Source: an uncultured Bacilli bacterium (lineage in GTDB: Bacteria > Bacillota_I > Bacilli_A > RF39 > UBA660). Taken from it: a stretch of 19,087 bases of DNA. The position numbers were made by a program, and so were the translations under genes. Shown piece after piece: positions 6,717 through 12,665 of the stretch (position 1 is the stretch's first letter; each line of letters starts with the position of its first letter). The notes below the pieces were generated by a model. It had not been told where the DNA came from and did no database searches. It saw only the letters and a list, made by a program, of their open reading frames with translations. The DNA lies in the NCBI GenBank assembly GCA_934101345.1, contig CAKOQV010000016.1, positions 1-19,087 on the forward strand, written 5' to 3'.

Positions 6717-7343
6717 TTAAAATTTTCTATATAGACCAATAGCTTTACCTAATATGGTAGCATTTTTAAGTATAATAGGTAACATATAGTCATTTTCTGG
6801 CTGTAATCTAACATAATCTTTTTCTTTAAAGTATTTTTTAATAGTAACTTGATTTTCATCATCCATGGCTACAACAATATCACCATTTTTAGCATTTTCT
6901 CCTCTTTCAACAATTACTATATCTTTATCATAGATACCAGCATTAATCATTGAATCACCTTCGACTTTAATAGTGAATACTTCTTTTCTTTTTGGAAGTA
7001 GGTAAGTTGGTAGTGAAATAACTTCGTTAGGTATTTCAATTGCTTCAATGGGATTACCTGCAGTTACCTTACCAAGAAGTGGTACTGTTACCACCTCATT
7101 ATTTTTATTTTCAAATTCATTAGGTACCTGTAATTCTAATAGGTGATTACTCCCTTTTCCTCTTTTTAAATATCCTTTTTCAATTAATTTCTTTACATGA
7201 ACATGAGCAGTAGCGGGTGAACTCAAACTAAAATTAGCCGCAATTTCACGAATTGAAGGTGGATATTTTTTTTGCGCTGAAAACTTTTTTATATATTCCA
7301 AAATATCTTTCTGTCTTTTTGTTAATTTTCCTTCTTTGACCAT
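6717..7343 (-). CDS. lexA: LexA repressor
   Basis: LexA is the SOS master repressor, inactivated by RecA-stimulated self-cleavage. The 208-residue protein has an N-terminal winged helix (LTKRQKDILEYIKKF, then PPSIREIAANFSLSSPATAHVHVKKL). The cleavage site Ala-Gly lies in KVTAGNP. The catalytic serine is in EGDSMI and the catalytic lysine in QVTIKKYF. Its length is normal. The start is supported by AAGGAG on the minus strand (7353-7358), nine bases from ATG. It is transcribed divergently from a 43-residue membrane protein gene, the same arrangement as lexA/yneA in Bacillus. A LexA-box-like site overlaps its own -35, which predicts autoregulation. Confidence 0.97.
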   Translation of the reverse strand: MVKEGKLTKRQKDILEYIKKFSAQKKYPPSIREIAANFSLSSPATAHVHVKKLIEKGYLKRGKGSNHLLELQVPNEFENKNNEVVTVPLLGKVTAGNPIEAIEIPNEVISLPTYLLPKRKEVFTIKVEGDSMINAGIYDKDIVIVERGENAKNGDIVVAMDDENQVTIKKYFKEKDYVRLQPENDYMLPIILKNATILGKAIGLYRKF

Positions 7344-7367
7344 ATATAATGTCTCCTTTCATTTATA

Positions 7368-7396
7368 ATATTAACATATAAAGTGTAAAATGTCAA
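7368..7396 (-). promoter_or_regulatory. Promoter of lexA
   Basis: On the minus strand TTGACA (plus 7391-7396) is followed by a 17-nt spacer and TAATAT (plus 7368-7373). The LexA box at 7394-7407 overlaps the -35. Confidence 0.75.
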
Positions 7397-7407
7397 ACAA
7401 ATATTCG
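7394..7407. promoter_or_regulatory. LexA box at the lexA promoter
   Basis: CAAACAAATATTCG matches the Gram-positive LexA consensus CGAACRNRYGTTYG at 12 of 14 positions. It overlaps the lexA -35, fitting autorepression. Confidence 0.65.
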
Positions 7408-7426
7408 TATTTCTTTATTTTTTATA

Positions 7427-7455
7427 TTGACACGAACATCTGTATATGTTAGAAT
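7427..7455 (+). promoter_or_regulatory. Promoter of the small SOS-linked gene
   Basis: Perfect TTGACA (7427-7432), 17-nt spacer, TAGAAT (7450-7455). The second LexA-box-like site fills the spacer. Confidence 0.75.
7433..7446. promoter_or_regulatory. Second LexA-box-like site
   Basis: CGAACATCTGTATA matches the left half of the LexA consensus perfectly and 11 of 14 positions overall. It lies exactly between -35 and -10 of the rightward promoter, where a repressor would block polymerase. Confidence 0.55.
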
Positions 7456-7483
7456 AAAGATGTAAGAAGGAGATGTGATAGAT

Positions 7484-7615
7484 ATGAGTTTTGTTAAGAA
7501 AAATAAAGGAGCAATAATTTTCTATTTGGTTTTAGTATTGTCTACATTAATAATTATTCAAAATAATAATAAAAATTTAGAAGAAAATAATGGATATGTC
7601 TATCTCACAAGATAG
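7484..7615 (+). CDS. Small SOS-linked single-pass membrane protein, 43 residues
   Basis: ATG 7484 follows AAGGAG at 7467-7472. The protein has a short basic start (MSFVKKNKGA), one hydrophobic helix (IIFYLVLVLSTLIII, residues about 11-25) and a polar, Asn-rich tail. The gene is monocistronic: a near-consensus promoter with a LexA-box-like site lies upstream, and the 3' end is embedded in a terminator whose stem contains the stop codon. Position divergent from lexA, SOS control and one N-terminal membrane helix match the division inhibitor YneA of Bacillus. However, the LysM domain of YneA is absent and I see no sequence similarity. A role as an SOS-induced division inhibitor, like the small membrane inhibitors SidA and DidA of Caulobacter, is therefore inference. 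The terminator, spacing and promoter make it a convincing gene despite its size. Confidence 0.7.
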   Translation: MSFVKKNKGAIIFYLVLVLSTLIIIQNNNKNLEENNGYVYLTR

Positions 7616-7622
7616 ATTTTTT
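7599..7622 (+). terminator. Terminator of the small SOS-linked gene
   Basis: A perfect 7-bp stem, TCTATCT (7599-7605) with AGATAGA (7610-7616), loop CACA, then six T. The stop codon TAG lies inside the 3' arm. Confidence 0.85.
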
Positions 7623-7631
7623 CTTTATATC

Positions 7632-7660
7632 TTTTCAAATGTCAAAAAATATATTATAAT
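7632..7660 (+). promoter_or_regulatory. Promoter of the 7683-8486 gene
   Basis: TTTTCA (7632-7637), a 17-nt spacer, TATAAT (7655-7660). Confidence 0.55.
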
Positions 7661-7682
7661 ATTTATGAAAGAAGGTTATATT

Positions 7683-8486
7683 ATGAATAATAAAGTTATG
7701 AGTGGAAAAACTGCCAAAATGTTGGTACTATTTAGTGCATTTTTTCTCATATTATTAGGAATGGGATTGTATAAATTATTTGATTATCAGGGTTATGGTA
7801 AAAAAAAGATAAATAAATTTGTTGATTATAATGTTAAAGATTATATAGAACCTACGCCAATTATTTTTAATAATTATGGTGATGTTTATTCTAGTATAAA
7901 TGTTTCTAAAATAACATTTAAAAATTTGGATAGTAGTTTAACTAAAACATTTGAAAATGATGAAGATGAATTGATTGATTATATAAATAAATATTATGAT
8001 GAAATAAAAAAAGAAGACAACTATGATTCTAATAATACTGCAAATACTTTAATTAAGACACAGATTAATAGTACTATTTTATCTGTATTTTATGAAATGA
8101 ATTTTGAATTTCAAGGTATCAGCAGAAATTATGTTATAACTTTAAATATAGACTTAAATACAAATAAAAGTTTAACAGTAGACGATTTATTGTCAAAATA
8201 CAGTTATAGTAAAGAATATATAGCGGATAAATTATTTAATGATGAAATTTTGATAGGCAATAATGAAGTCATTATTGATAAAACCACAAAAATTTCGCTA
8301 ACTAAATCAGATATTGAAAAGAAAAAAAATGAATATGTTCAAAGAATAACCCAAGAATTTGATAATATAATAAAAGTGTATATCGAAAACAATTCTCTAG
8401 TTTTAGTTTACAACAAAAAAGATCTAAATGATTTATTCTTTGATAATAACTATAATAGTCAATTAAAATTAAAATATTTAAAATAA
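7683..8486 (+). CDS. Membrane-anchored extracytoplasmic protein, possibly PdaC/RsiV-like domain
   Basis: ATG 7683 is chosen for GAAGG seven bases upstream; in-frame ATGs at 7590 and 7665 lack a binding site, and 7590 lies within the preceding gene. The 267-residue protein has a short cytoplasmic start, one N-terminal membrane helix (MLVLFSAFFLILLGMGLY, residues about 13-30) and a large exported domain. Within it, ILSVFYEMNFEF followed by YVITLNIDLNTNKSLTVDDLL resembles the DUF4163/DUF3298 region of PdaC and RsiV-like proteins, where a typical line is NIDLKTGKxLTLDDLF. No deacetylase domain or lipobox is visible. It may be a cell-surface sensor or a ligand-binding protein; the role is unknown. 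A separate promoter for the next gene begins two bases after its stop. Confidence 0.7.
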   Translation: MNNKVMSGKTAKMLVLFSAFFLILLGMGLYKLFDYQGYGKKKINKFVDYNVKDYIEPTPIIFNNYGDVYSSINVSKITFKNLDSSLTKTFENDEDELIDYINKYYDEIKKEDNYDSNNTANTLIKTQINSTILSVFYEMNFEFQGISRNYVITLNIDLNTNKSLTVDDLLSKYSYSKEYIADKLFNDEILIGNNEVIIDKTTKISLTKSDIEKKKNEYVQRITQEFDNIIKVYIENNSLVLVYNKKDLNDLFFDNNYNSQLKLKYLK

Positions 8487-8487
8487 A

Positions 8488-8516
8488 TTTACAAAAATTA
8501 ATGTTTATGATATACT
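8488..8516 (+). promoter_or_regulatory. Promoter of the 8539-8922 gene
   Basis: TTTACA (8488-8493), a 17-nt spacer ending in TGA (extended -10), TATACT (8511-8516). Confidence 0.65.
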
Positions 8517-8538
8517 GATACTATCAGGAGGAAAGTGA

Positions 8539-8922
8539 ATGGAAGAAGAAATTTATTATACAAGAGTTTTGCCTTTGGTACGATATATTGAGATAGAAAA
8601 AAATGGCAGAAAGCAAACTTATGCTATTGATAATTTATCTAAAAGTGAGCTTATAAGTTTACCTATTGACAAAGCTTGTATGTTGTGGGACGATAATAGT
8701 GGAATGTACATTGCAGAATCTCCGCTTTCATATAAAGCTGGGAGTAGCATTAAATTTTCTATTGTTTATTTGTATGATGAATTAACAATAGAAGAACAAG
8801 AAAAATATTTTGAAAGAACTATAGTGTTGCCATTAAAAAGAAAACCCGTTGTTAAGGTATATGGTGAAAACTCAAAAAGAATTTTTCCAAAAAGAAAAAT
8901 AAAAAAAGAAGAAAATAAGTAA
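8539..8922 (+). CDS. Hypothetical protein, 127 residues
   Basis: I do not recognise this protein. It has no signal peptide or membrane segment, so it is probably cytoplasmic. The N-terminal two thirds look beta-rich (YYTRVLPLVRYIEIEKNGRKQTYAIDN and SSIKFSIVYLYDELT). The last 30 residues are strongly basic (KRKPVVKVYG, then KRIFPKRKIKKEENK), which could suggest nucleic-acid or ribosome contact. AGGAGG at 8526-8531 precedes ATG 8539 by seven bases. It has its own extended -10 promoter and its own terminator, so it is monocistronic. Confidence 0.75.
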   Translation: MEEEIYYTRVLPLVRYIEIEKNGRKQTYAIDNLSKSELISLPIDKACMLWDDNSGMYIAESPLSYKAGSSIKFSIVYLYDELTIEEQEKYFERTIVLPLKRKPVVKVYGENSKRIFPKRKIKKEENK

Positions 8923-8929
8923 TAATATG

Positions 8930-8955
8930 GTCTACTAAAAGGTAGACTTTTTATT
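8930..8955 (+). terminator. Terminator after the 8539-8922 gene
   Basis: The stem is GTCTAC (8930-8935) with GTAGAC (8942-8947), loop TAAAAG, then TTTTT. Confidence 0.8.
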
Positions 8956-9034
8956 ATTAGAAAAAATAAGAAAATTGCTTTTGATGTTTCGTAATAATAT
9001 ACTTCTTTTTTTCATATATTTAATTGGTGATAAA

Positions 9035-9652
9035 ATGAATGAGATAGATCCTAGTAAATATATGAACATTATTAACAAAAATAGTAAAAATAAAACTAAA
9101 GATAGTAAAAATAATATAAAAAAATACTTAAAAGGTCTTGGAATAAGAGGATTAATAATTTTGGCTATATTCTTTTCTTTAGCTATTGCATGTAAATACA
9201 ACAATAATTTTAAACACACTATTACTAATTATGCTTTTACAGATGGAATATCATTTACAAAAATAAAAAAAGTATACAACAAATATCTTGGGGGGATTTT
9301 ACCAATAAAAAAAGAAATAAATACTCAAAAGGTATTTAATGAAAAAATAAGTTATGATAACTTATCTCTATATTGCGATGGAGTAAATCTTACTGTATCA
9401 GAGTCTTACTTAGTACCGGCTCTTACTGAGGGAATGGTCGTATTTATAGGCAATAAAGAAAATTATAATAATACAGTTATAATTGAAGATTTAAATGGTA
9501 TACATGTATGGTATGGAAACATCACTTCAACATCATTAAAATTATATGATTATGTAGAAAAAGGGACATATATAGGAGAGGTAAATAACAGCTTATATAT
9601 GGTTTTTAGTAAGGACAATAAATATTTAAACTATGAAGAATATCTTAAATAA
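9035..9652 (+). CDS. spoIVFA: SpoIVFA-like protein with degenerate M23/LytM domain
   Basis: In Bacillus, SpoIVFA anchors and restrains the protease SpoIVFB in the outer forespore membrane until its M23-like domain is cleared. ATG 9035 is chosen for GGTGA just upstream; an in-frame start at 8975 has no site. The 205-residue protein has a Lys/Asn-rich cytoplasmic start and one membrane helix (GLIILAIFFSLAIACKY, about residues 46-62). Its C-terminal beta domain has the M23 outline (LVPALTEGMVVFIGN, VIIEDLNGIHVWYGN, YDYVEKGTYIGEV). The zinc-binding His/Asp of active M23 peptidases are missing, as in SpoIVFA. The last 20 bases overlap spoIVFB, and the pair stands directly before rplU as in B. subtilis. 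That context makes the call more secure than sequence alone. Confidence 0.8.
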   Translation: MNEIDPSKYMNIINKNSKNKTKDSKNNIKKYLKGLGIRGLIILAIFFSLAIACKYNNNFKHTITNYAFTDGISFTKIKKVYNKYLGGILPIKKEINTQKVFNEKISYDNLSLYCDGVNLTVSESYLVPALTEGMVVFIGNKENYNNTVIIEDLNGIHVWYGNITSTSLKLYDYVEKGTYIGEVNNSLYMVFSKDNKYLNYEEYLK

Positions 9653-10403
9653 AATAGAATTTCATTATACATATATTATAATGACTTTAGGTTTAGTATT
9701 GACTGGTCATTTTGCTAATTTGTTAATCTTCACTTCACTTATAATAATTCATGAATTTGGACATATTATAACTGCAGCAATATATAAATATAAAATAAAA
9801 AAAGTAATAATCTATCCCTATGGGGGAATTACTAAACTTGATACTTTAGTTAATACAAGAATAGAAATAGACTTACTTATAGCAATATCAGGTATTATAT
9901 TACAATCAATATATTTTTATATAGTACTTTTTTTATATAATAAAGGTATGGTAAGAGAATATATATATAATTTATTTTTAATTTATCATAATAGTATGCT
10001 TCTATTTAATATTCTTCCTATAATACCCTTAGATGGCAGTAAAATTATTAATTTGTTATTTTCAAAATATTTAAATTTAAACCTATCCAACAACTTAACT
10101 GTATTAGTTTCTTTTATTACATTAATAATACTCTTAATTAGTAATATATATGAAAATAATTATTCAATGATTATGGTAGTATTTGTACTACTTCAAAACA
10201 TATGGAAATATTATAAGAAAATAGAGTATGTCTATAATAAATTTATTTTAGAGAGATATTTATATAATATAAGGTATAAGAGTGTTAAAATAATTGATAA
10301 TAAAAACAAAATGTACAAAAACAAAACACATTTATTTAAAGTTAATAATAACATAATTGAAGAAAAAAGATTTTTGAGTGATTTTTTTAACAAAAAGCTT
10401 TAA
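9633..10403 (+). CDS. spoIVFB: SpoIVFB-type M50 site-2 protease
   Basis: SpoIVFB is an intramembrane zinc protease that processes pro-sigma-K during sporulation. The 256-residue protein has about six membrane segments. Zinc ligands are seen in HEFGH (His40, Glu41, His44), and the third ligand lies in NILPIIPLDGSKI (Asp134). These sit within a few residues of His43, Glu44, His47 and Asp137 in B. subtilis SpoIVFB. The KKVIIYPYGGITKLD segment after helix 2 is also typical. A basic cytoplasmic C-terminal part replaces the CBS domain found in some SpoIVFB proteins; no CBS motif is clear here. ATG 9633 lies 20 bases inside spoIVFA with no obvious binding site, so it is likely translated by coupling. 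The partner pro-sigma-K is outside the window. Confidence 0.9.
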   Translation: MKNILNKIEFHYTYIIMTLGLVLTGHFANLLIFTSLIIIHEFGHIITAAIYKYKIKKVIIYPYGGITKLDTLVNTRIEIDLLIAISGIILQSIYFYIVLFLYNKGMVREYIYNLFLIYHNSMLLFNILPIIPLDGSKIINLLFSKYLNLNLSNNLTVLVSFITLIILLISNIYENNYSMIMVVFVLLQNIWKYYKKIEYVYNKFILERYLYNIRYKSVKIIDNKNKMYKNKTHLFKVNNNIIEEKRFLSDFFNKKL

Positions 10404-10408
10404 TTTGT

Positions 10409-10437
10409 TTGACTTAAGTACTATTTTATGATAAAAT
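10409..10437 (+). promoter_or_regulatory. Promoter of rplU-prp-rpmA
   Basis: TTGACT (10409-10414), a 17-nt spacer, TAAAAT (10432-10437). It begins just after the spoIVFB stop. Confidence 0.75.
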
Positions 10438-10445
10438 TGTATTGT

Positions 10446-10545
10446 TTTGAAGACCTCGAGTTGTTAACTCAACCACATTGAAAGGGTAGAAGATCAGAAA
10501 TGACACCTTAAGAGTGAGTCTTAAAAATAAGTGTAAGGAGGTAAG
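10446..10545 (+). promoter_or_regulatory. Ribosomal protein L21 leader
   Basis: The rplU 5' untranslated region of about 100 nt is structured. The closing helix pairs AAGAC (10450-10454) with GTCTT (10518-10522). Inside is a GAGTT/AACTC hairpin and the AACCACATTGAAAGG stretch typical of the L21 leader of Bacillota (Rfam L21_leader). The binding site AAGGAGG lies in its 3' part. By analogy, free L21 binds here to limit expression of rplU-prp-rpmA. The family assignment is from memory of the consensus and should be confirmed by a covariance search. Confidence 0.7.
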
Positions 10546-10548
10546 AAA

Positions 10549-10845
10549 ATGAAAGCAATTATTGAAACTGGTGGAAAACAATATTATGTTTCTGAAGGTG
10601 CTACTATCTATGTTGAAAAACTAGAAGGTAACGAAGGAGATAAAGTTGTTTTTGATAAAGTCTTAATGGCTAATGATGTAGTAGGTAATCCTTATGTAGA
10701 AGCTACTGTTGAAGGTACTATCGTAAAGCAAGGAAAGCAAAAGAAAATAACTATATTTAGATATACGCCAAATAAAAGATCTACTAGAAGAAAAGTAGGC
10801 CATAGACAACCATATACTAAAGTAGAGATTAATAAGATTAAGTAA
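10549..10845 (+). CDS. rplU: 50S ribosomal protein L21
   Basis: L21 is a large-subunit protein binding 23S rRNA. MKAIIETGGKQYYVSEG is the classic N-terminus, and the C-terminal signature KITIFRYTPNKRSTRRKVGHRQPYTKV is present, carrying the family basic loop. The length is 98 residues (usual about 100). AAGGAGG lies seven bases before ATG. It is first in the rplU-prp-rpmA operon, behind an L21 leader. Confidence 0.97.
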   Translation: MKAIIETGGKQYYVSEGATIYVEKLEGNEGDKVVFDKVLMANDVVGNPYVEATVEGTIVKQGKQKKITIFRYTPNKRSTRRKVGHRQPYTKVEINKIK

Positions 10846-10855
10846 GGAGTATTTT

Positions 10856-11170
10856 ATGATTAAAATAAAACTAACTAAAAGTGATGATAATATAAACAAG
10901 ATTATCATTAGTGGACATGCTTGTTATGATGTTTATGGTAAGGATATCGTATGTGCTGCTGTATCTAGTACAGTTATAACTACTATTAACATATTGTTAT
11001 CTTTAGACAACCAAAGTATTAGTTATAATGATAGTAAAGGATTAACTATTGAAGTACTTAAGAGCGATCTGACTACTAAAAAAATCATAAATGTACTTAT
11101 TTCTAACTTATATAAATTAGAGAAAGCATATCCTAAAAACATACAAATTAAGGAGGAAAATAATGAATAG
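10856..11170 (+). CDS. prp: Ribosomal-processing cysteine protease Prp
   Basis: Prp (formerly YsxB) removes the N-terminal extension of L27, a step needed for ribosome assembly in Bacillota. This 104-residue protein has the catalytic pair His21 in ISGHA and Cys33 in DIVCAAVSS, with the family spacing of eleven residues between them. It lies between rplU and rpmA as in all genomes with this system, and its end overlaps rpmA by eight bases. The substrate is encoded by the next gene and has the expected cleavage motif. A weak binding site (AAGGAG, within the rplU stop region) precedes ATG 10856. Confidence 0.95.
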   Translation: MIKIKLTKSDDNINKIIISGHACYDVYGKDIVCAAVSSTVITTINILLSLDNQSISYNDSKGLTIEVLKSDLTTKKIINVLISNLYKLEKAYPKNIQIKEENNE

Positions 11171-11453
11171 ATTAATGGAATTTAATATACAATTATTTGC
11201 CCACAAAAAAGGTCAATCATCTACTAGTAATGGAAGAGATTCAGCTGGTAGAAGACTTGGAGCAAAAGCTTCAGATGGCGAATATGTAACTGCAGGCTCT
11301 ATCATTTATCGTCAGAGAGGTACTAAAATTCATCCTGGAACAAATGTAGGTAGAGGAACAGATGATACTCTATTTGCAAAAATTTCTGGATATGTTAAGT
11401 ATTCTCATCTTGGAAAAGATAGAAAACAAGTTAGTGTATATGAAACTAAATAA
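11163..11453 (+). CDS. rpmA: 50S ribosomal protein L27 with Prp-cleaved N-terminal extension
   Basis: L27 lies near the peptidyl transferase centre, with its N-terminus reaching the tRNA acceptor ends. The mature sequence begins AHKKGQSSTSNGRDS, followed by the typical RRLGAKASDGEYVTAGSIIYRQRGTK core. Ahead of it is a 13-residue extension ending NIQLF, so Prp should cut between Phe13 and Ala14. This extension is a Bacillota trait, and the cognate protease gene sits immediately upstream. ATG 11163 follows AAGGAGG and lies eight bases inside prp. There is no clear hairpin between rpmA and the tRNA promoter. Confidence 0.97.
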   Translation: MNRLMEFNIQLFAHKKGQSSTSNGRDSAGRRLGAKASDGEYVTAGSIIYRQRGTKIHPGTNVGRGTDDTLFAKISGYVKYSHLGKDRKQVSVYETK

Positions 11454-11477
11454 ATTTTTAAATTTAATTAAAAGATA

Positions 11478-11506
11478 TTGACAACAGTATAAATTATTGT
11501 TATAAT
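11478..11506 (+). promoter_or_regulatory. Promoter of the tRNA pair
   Basis: Perfect consensus: TTGACA (11478-11483), a 17-nt spacer, TATAAT (11501-11506). Transcription should begin near 11513, six bases before tRNA-Ala. Confidence 0.85.
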
Positions 11507-11518
11507 TTATATTGTCTT

Positions 11519-11595
11519 GGGGAATTAGCTCAGTTGGCTAGAGCATTTGCCTTGCACGCAAAGGGTCAAGGGTTCGAGTCCCTCATTCTCCACCA
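11519..11595 (+). tRNA. tRNA-Ala (anticodon TGC)
   Basis: A 77-nt cloverleaf with encoded CCA. The acceptor arm is GGGGAAT with ATTCTCC, including one G-T pair. The D arm has AGCTCAGTTGGCTAGAGC. The anticodon loop CTTGCAC gives TGC, and the T loop is GGTTCGAGTCC. Expression is from a perfect consensus promoter just upstream. Confidence 0.96.
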
Positions 11596-11596
11596 T

Positions 11597-11673
11597 CGGG
11601 AAGTGGCTCAACTTGGTAGAGCACGTGGTTTGGGACCATGGGGTTGCAGGTTCAAATCCTGTCTTCCCGACCA
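11597..11673 (+). tRNA. tRNA-Pro (anticodon TGG)
   Basis: It starts one base after tRNA-Ala and is in the same transcript. The acceptor arm is CGGGAAG with CTTCCCG, discriminator A, and encoded CCA. The anticodon loop TTTGGGA gives TGG. The T arm has GCAGGTTCAAATCCTGT. Confidence 0.96.
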
Positions 11674-11685
11674 TTATTGAAAAAT

Positions 11686-11711
11686 AAAGGACTAGCGATA
11701 GTTCTTTTTTT
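11686..11711 (+). terminator. Terminator of the tRNA transcript
   Basis: The stem is AAAGGACTA (11686-11694) with TAGTTCTTT (11699-11707), loop GCGA, one G-T pair, then a run of T. Confidence 0.75.
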
Positions 11712-11776
11712 AATATTTATTTTCTGCACCCCTATGGTTCCAAACCTATAACTTAGTACCTAAAAATTTCAAATAT

Positions 11777-11811
11777 AAAAAAGTGGAGAATGGGGTGATC
11801 CATTACCACTT
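11777..11811 (-). terminator. Terminator of the minus-strand endonuclease gene
   Basis: Read on the minus strand, AAGTGG pairs with CCACTT (plus 11806-11811 and 11781-11786), enclosing a nested AATGG/CCATT helix, then six T. The stop codon lies inside the 5' side of the hairpin. Confidence 0.7.
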
Positions 11812-12540
11812 GTATTCATCATAAAGCAAAGGCAAATGCTTTTTACTAATACCAAAAGTTAGTCCGTGATTATGAGGAAGTCCATATCTATAATTTCCTC
11901 TGTAAACGCTAATTTTAAAAGTGATCGCTATAAAGCCTTTATCAATCAAATTAATAAAAGTGTCAATATCTTTTAATTTATAAAACATAGCCTTGTAATA
12001 CTTATAATGCATTTTTCCATCTATGTTATTGGTCCAGGCATCTACAAGCATTAAATATCTTAATTTACAATATAGTTTGTTTTTTAATGTGAAAAATGAC
12101 CAATATACTCTTCTTTCTAATAAATTAATACTTTTATCAAATACACATAAAAATACCTTTTTTTCTTTTCTATCAACATCTAATTTAAAAAAATATTTTG
12201 TTCCAACCTGGCATAACATATTACCATATACAACGGAATATAATACTTTAGCGTTTTTAATTTCTTTATCTGGATATCCATATTTTTCCCTTAAATCAGG
12301 TACTGAACCAAATAAACTAATTAATCCCTTGCTAAAACTTCTTCTTGTTTTAATTTCAATACCATCATAATCGGGTACACAAAAATCAGACTTTTCTTTT
12401 CCCAATAATCTTTCAAATGTATCACCAATACCACCATAACCACTATGAACCTCTGGAACATATCCCATTCTTTTTATTCTATTAAATTCAATATTTAATT
12501 TTTTGATACTTTCTTTGATAGTATCATCACTATTTAACAT
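11803..12540 (-). CDS. MvaI/BcnI-type restriction endonuclease, orphan
   Basis: This 245-residue protein carries the N-terminal GYGGIGDTFERLLGKE motif of the MvaI/BcnI nuclease family, followed by PDYDGIEIKTRR. The residues Asp57, Glu62 and Lys64 show the D-x4-E-x-K spacing known for the active sites of MvaI and BcnI. The length matches the family (about 240). MvaI and BcnI cut CCWGG and CCSGG asymmetrically as monomers; the target here cannot be read from sequence. No DNA methyltransferase is adjacent, so it may be an orphan, may act on modified DNA, or may rely on a host methylase elsewhere. It is a single-gene insertion, antisense to its neighbours, between a tRNA cluster and an unknown gene, with its own extended -10 promoter and terminator. 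AGGAAGG precedes ATG. The catalytic residues look intact. Confidence 0.85.
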   Translation of the reverse strand: MLNSDDTIKESIKKLNIEFNRIKRMGYVPEVHSGYGGIGDTFERLLGKEKSDFCVPDYDGIEIKTRRSFSKGLISLFGSVPDLREKYGYPDKEIKNAKVLYSVVYGNMLCQVGTKYFFKLDVDRKEKKVFLCVFDKSINLLERRVYWSFFTLKNKLYCKLRYLMLVDAWTNNIDGKMHYKYYKAMFYKLKDIDTFINLIDKGFIAITFKISVYRGNYRYGLPHNHGLTFGISKKHLPLLYDEYKW

Positions 12541-12586
12541 ATCCTTCCTTTCTACTAAAAAATATCTTCTTTTCTATCTCGCCTCT

Positions 12587-12595
12587 ATTATACCA
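12587..12595 (-). promoter_or_regulatory. Extended -10 promoter of the endonuclease gene
   Basis: On the minus strand TGG directly precedes TATAAT (plus 12587-12592), an extended -10. No good -35 is seen at 17 nt. Confidence 0.5.
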
Positions 12596-12665
12596 CAAAA
12601 TCATCAAAATAATCTTGTTTTATTAAAAAAATAATGCTATTATATATAAGAACACAGGAGGTTTT

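Noticed and set aside
9000..9034. A possible sigma-E type promoter (CATATATT near 9013) for spoIVFA
   Set aside because: The matching -35 is poor and the spacer is short, and the implied start would fall inside the ribosome binding site.
12023..12370. An open frame antisense to the endonuclease gene
   Set aside because: It lies wholly opposite a well-supported nuclease gene, has no binding site, and its translation resembles no protein.
11674..12665. An integration att duplication of the tRNA-Pro 3' end flanking the endonuclease gene
   Set aside because: I found no second copy of the tRNA 3' sequence on the far side of the gene and no integrase.
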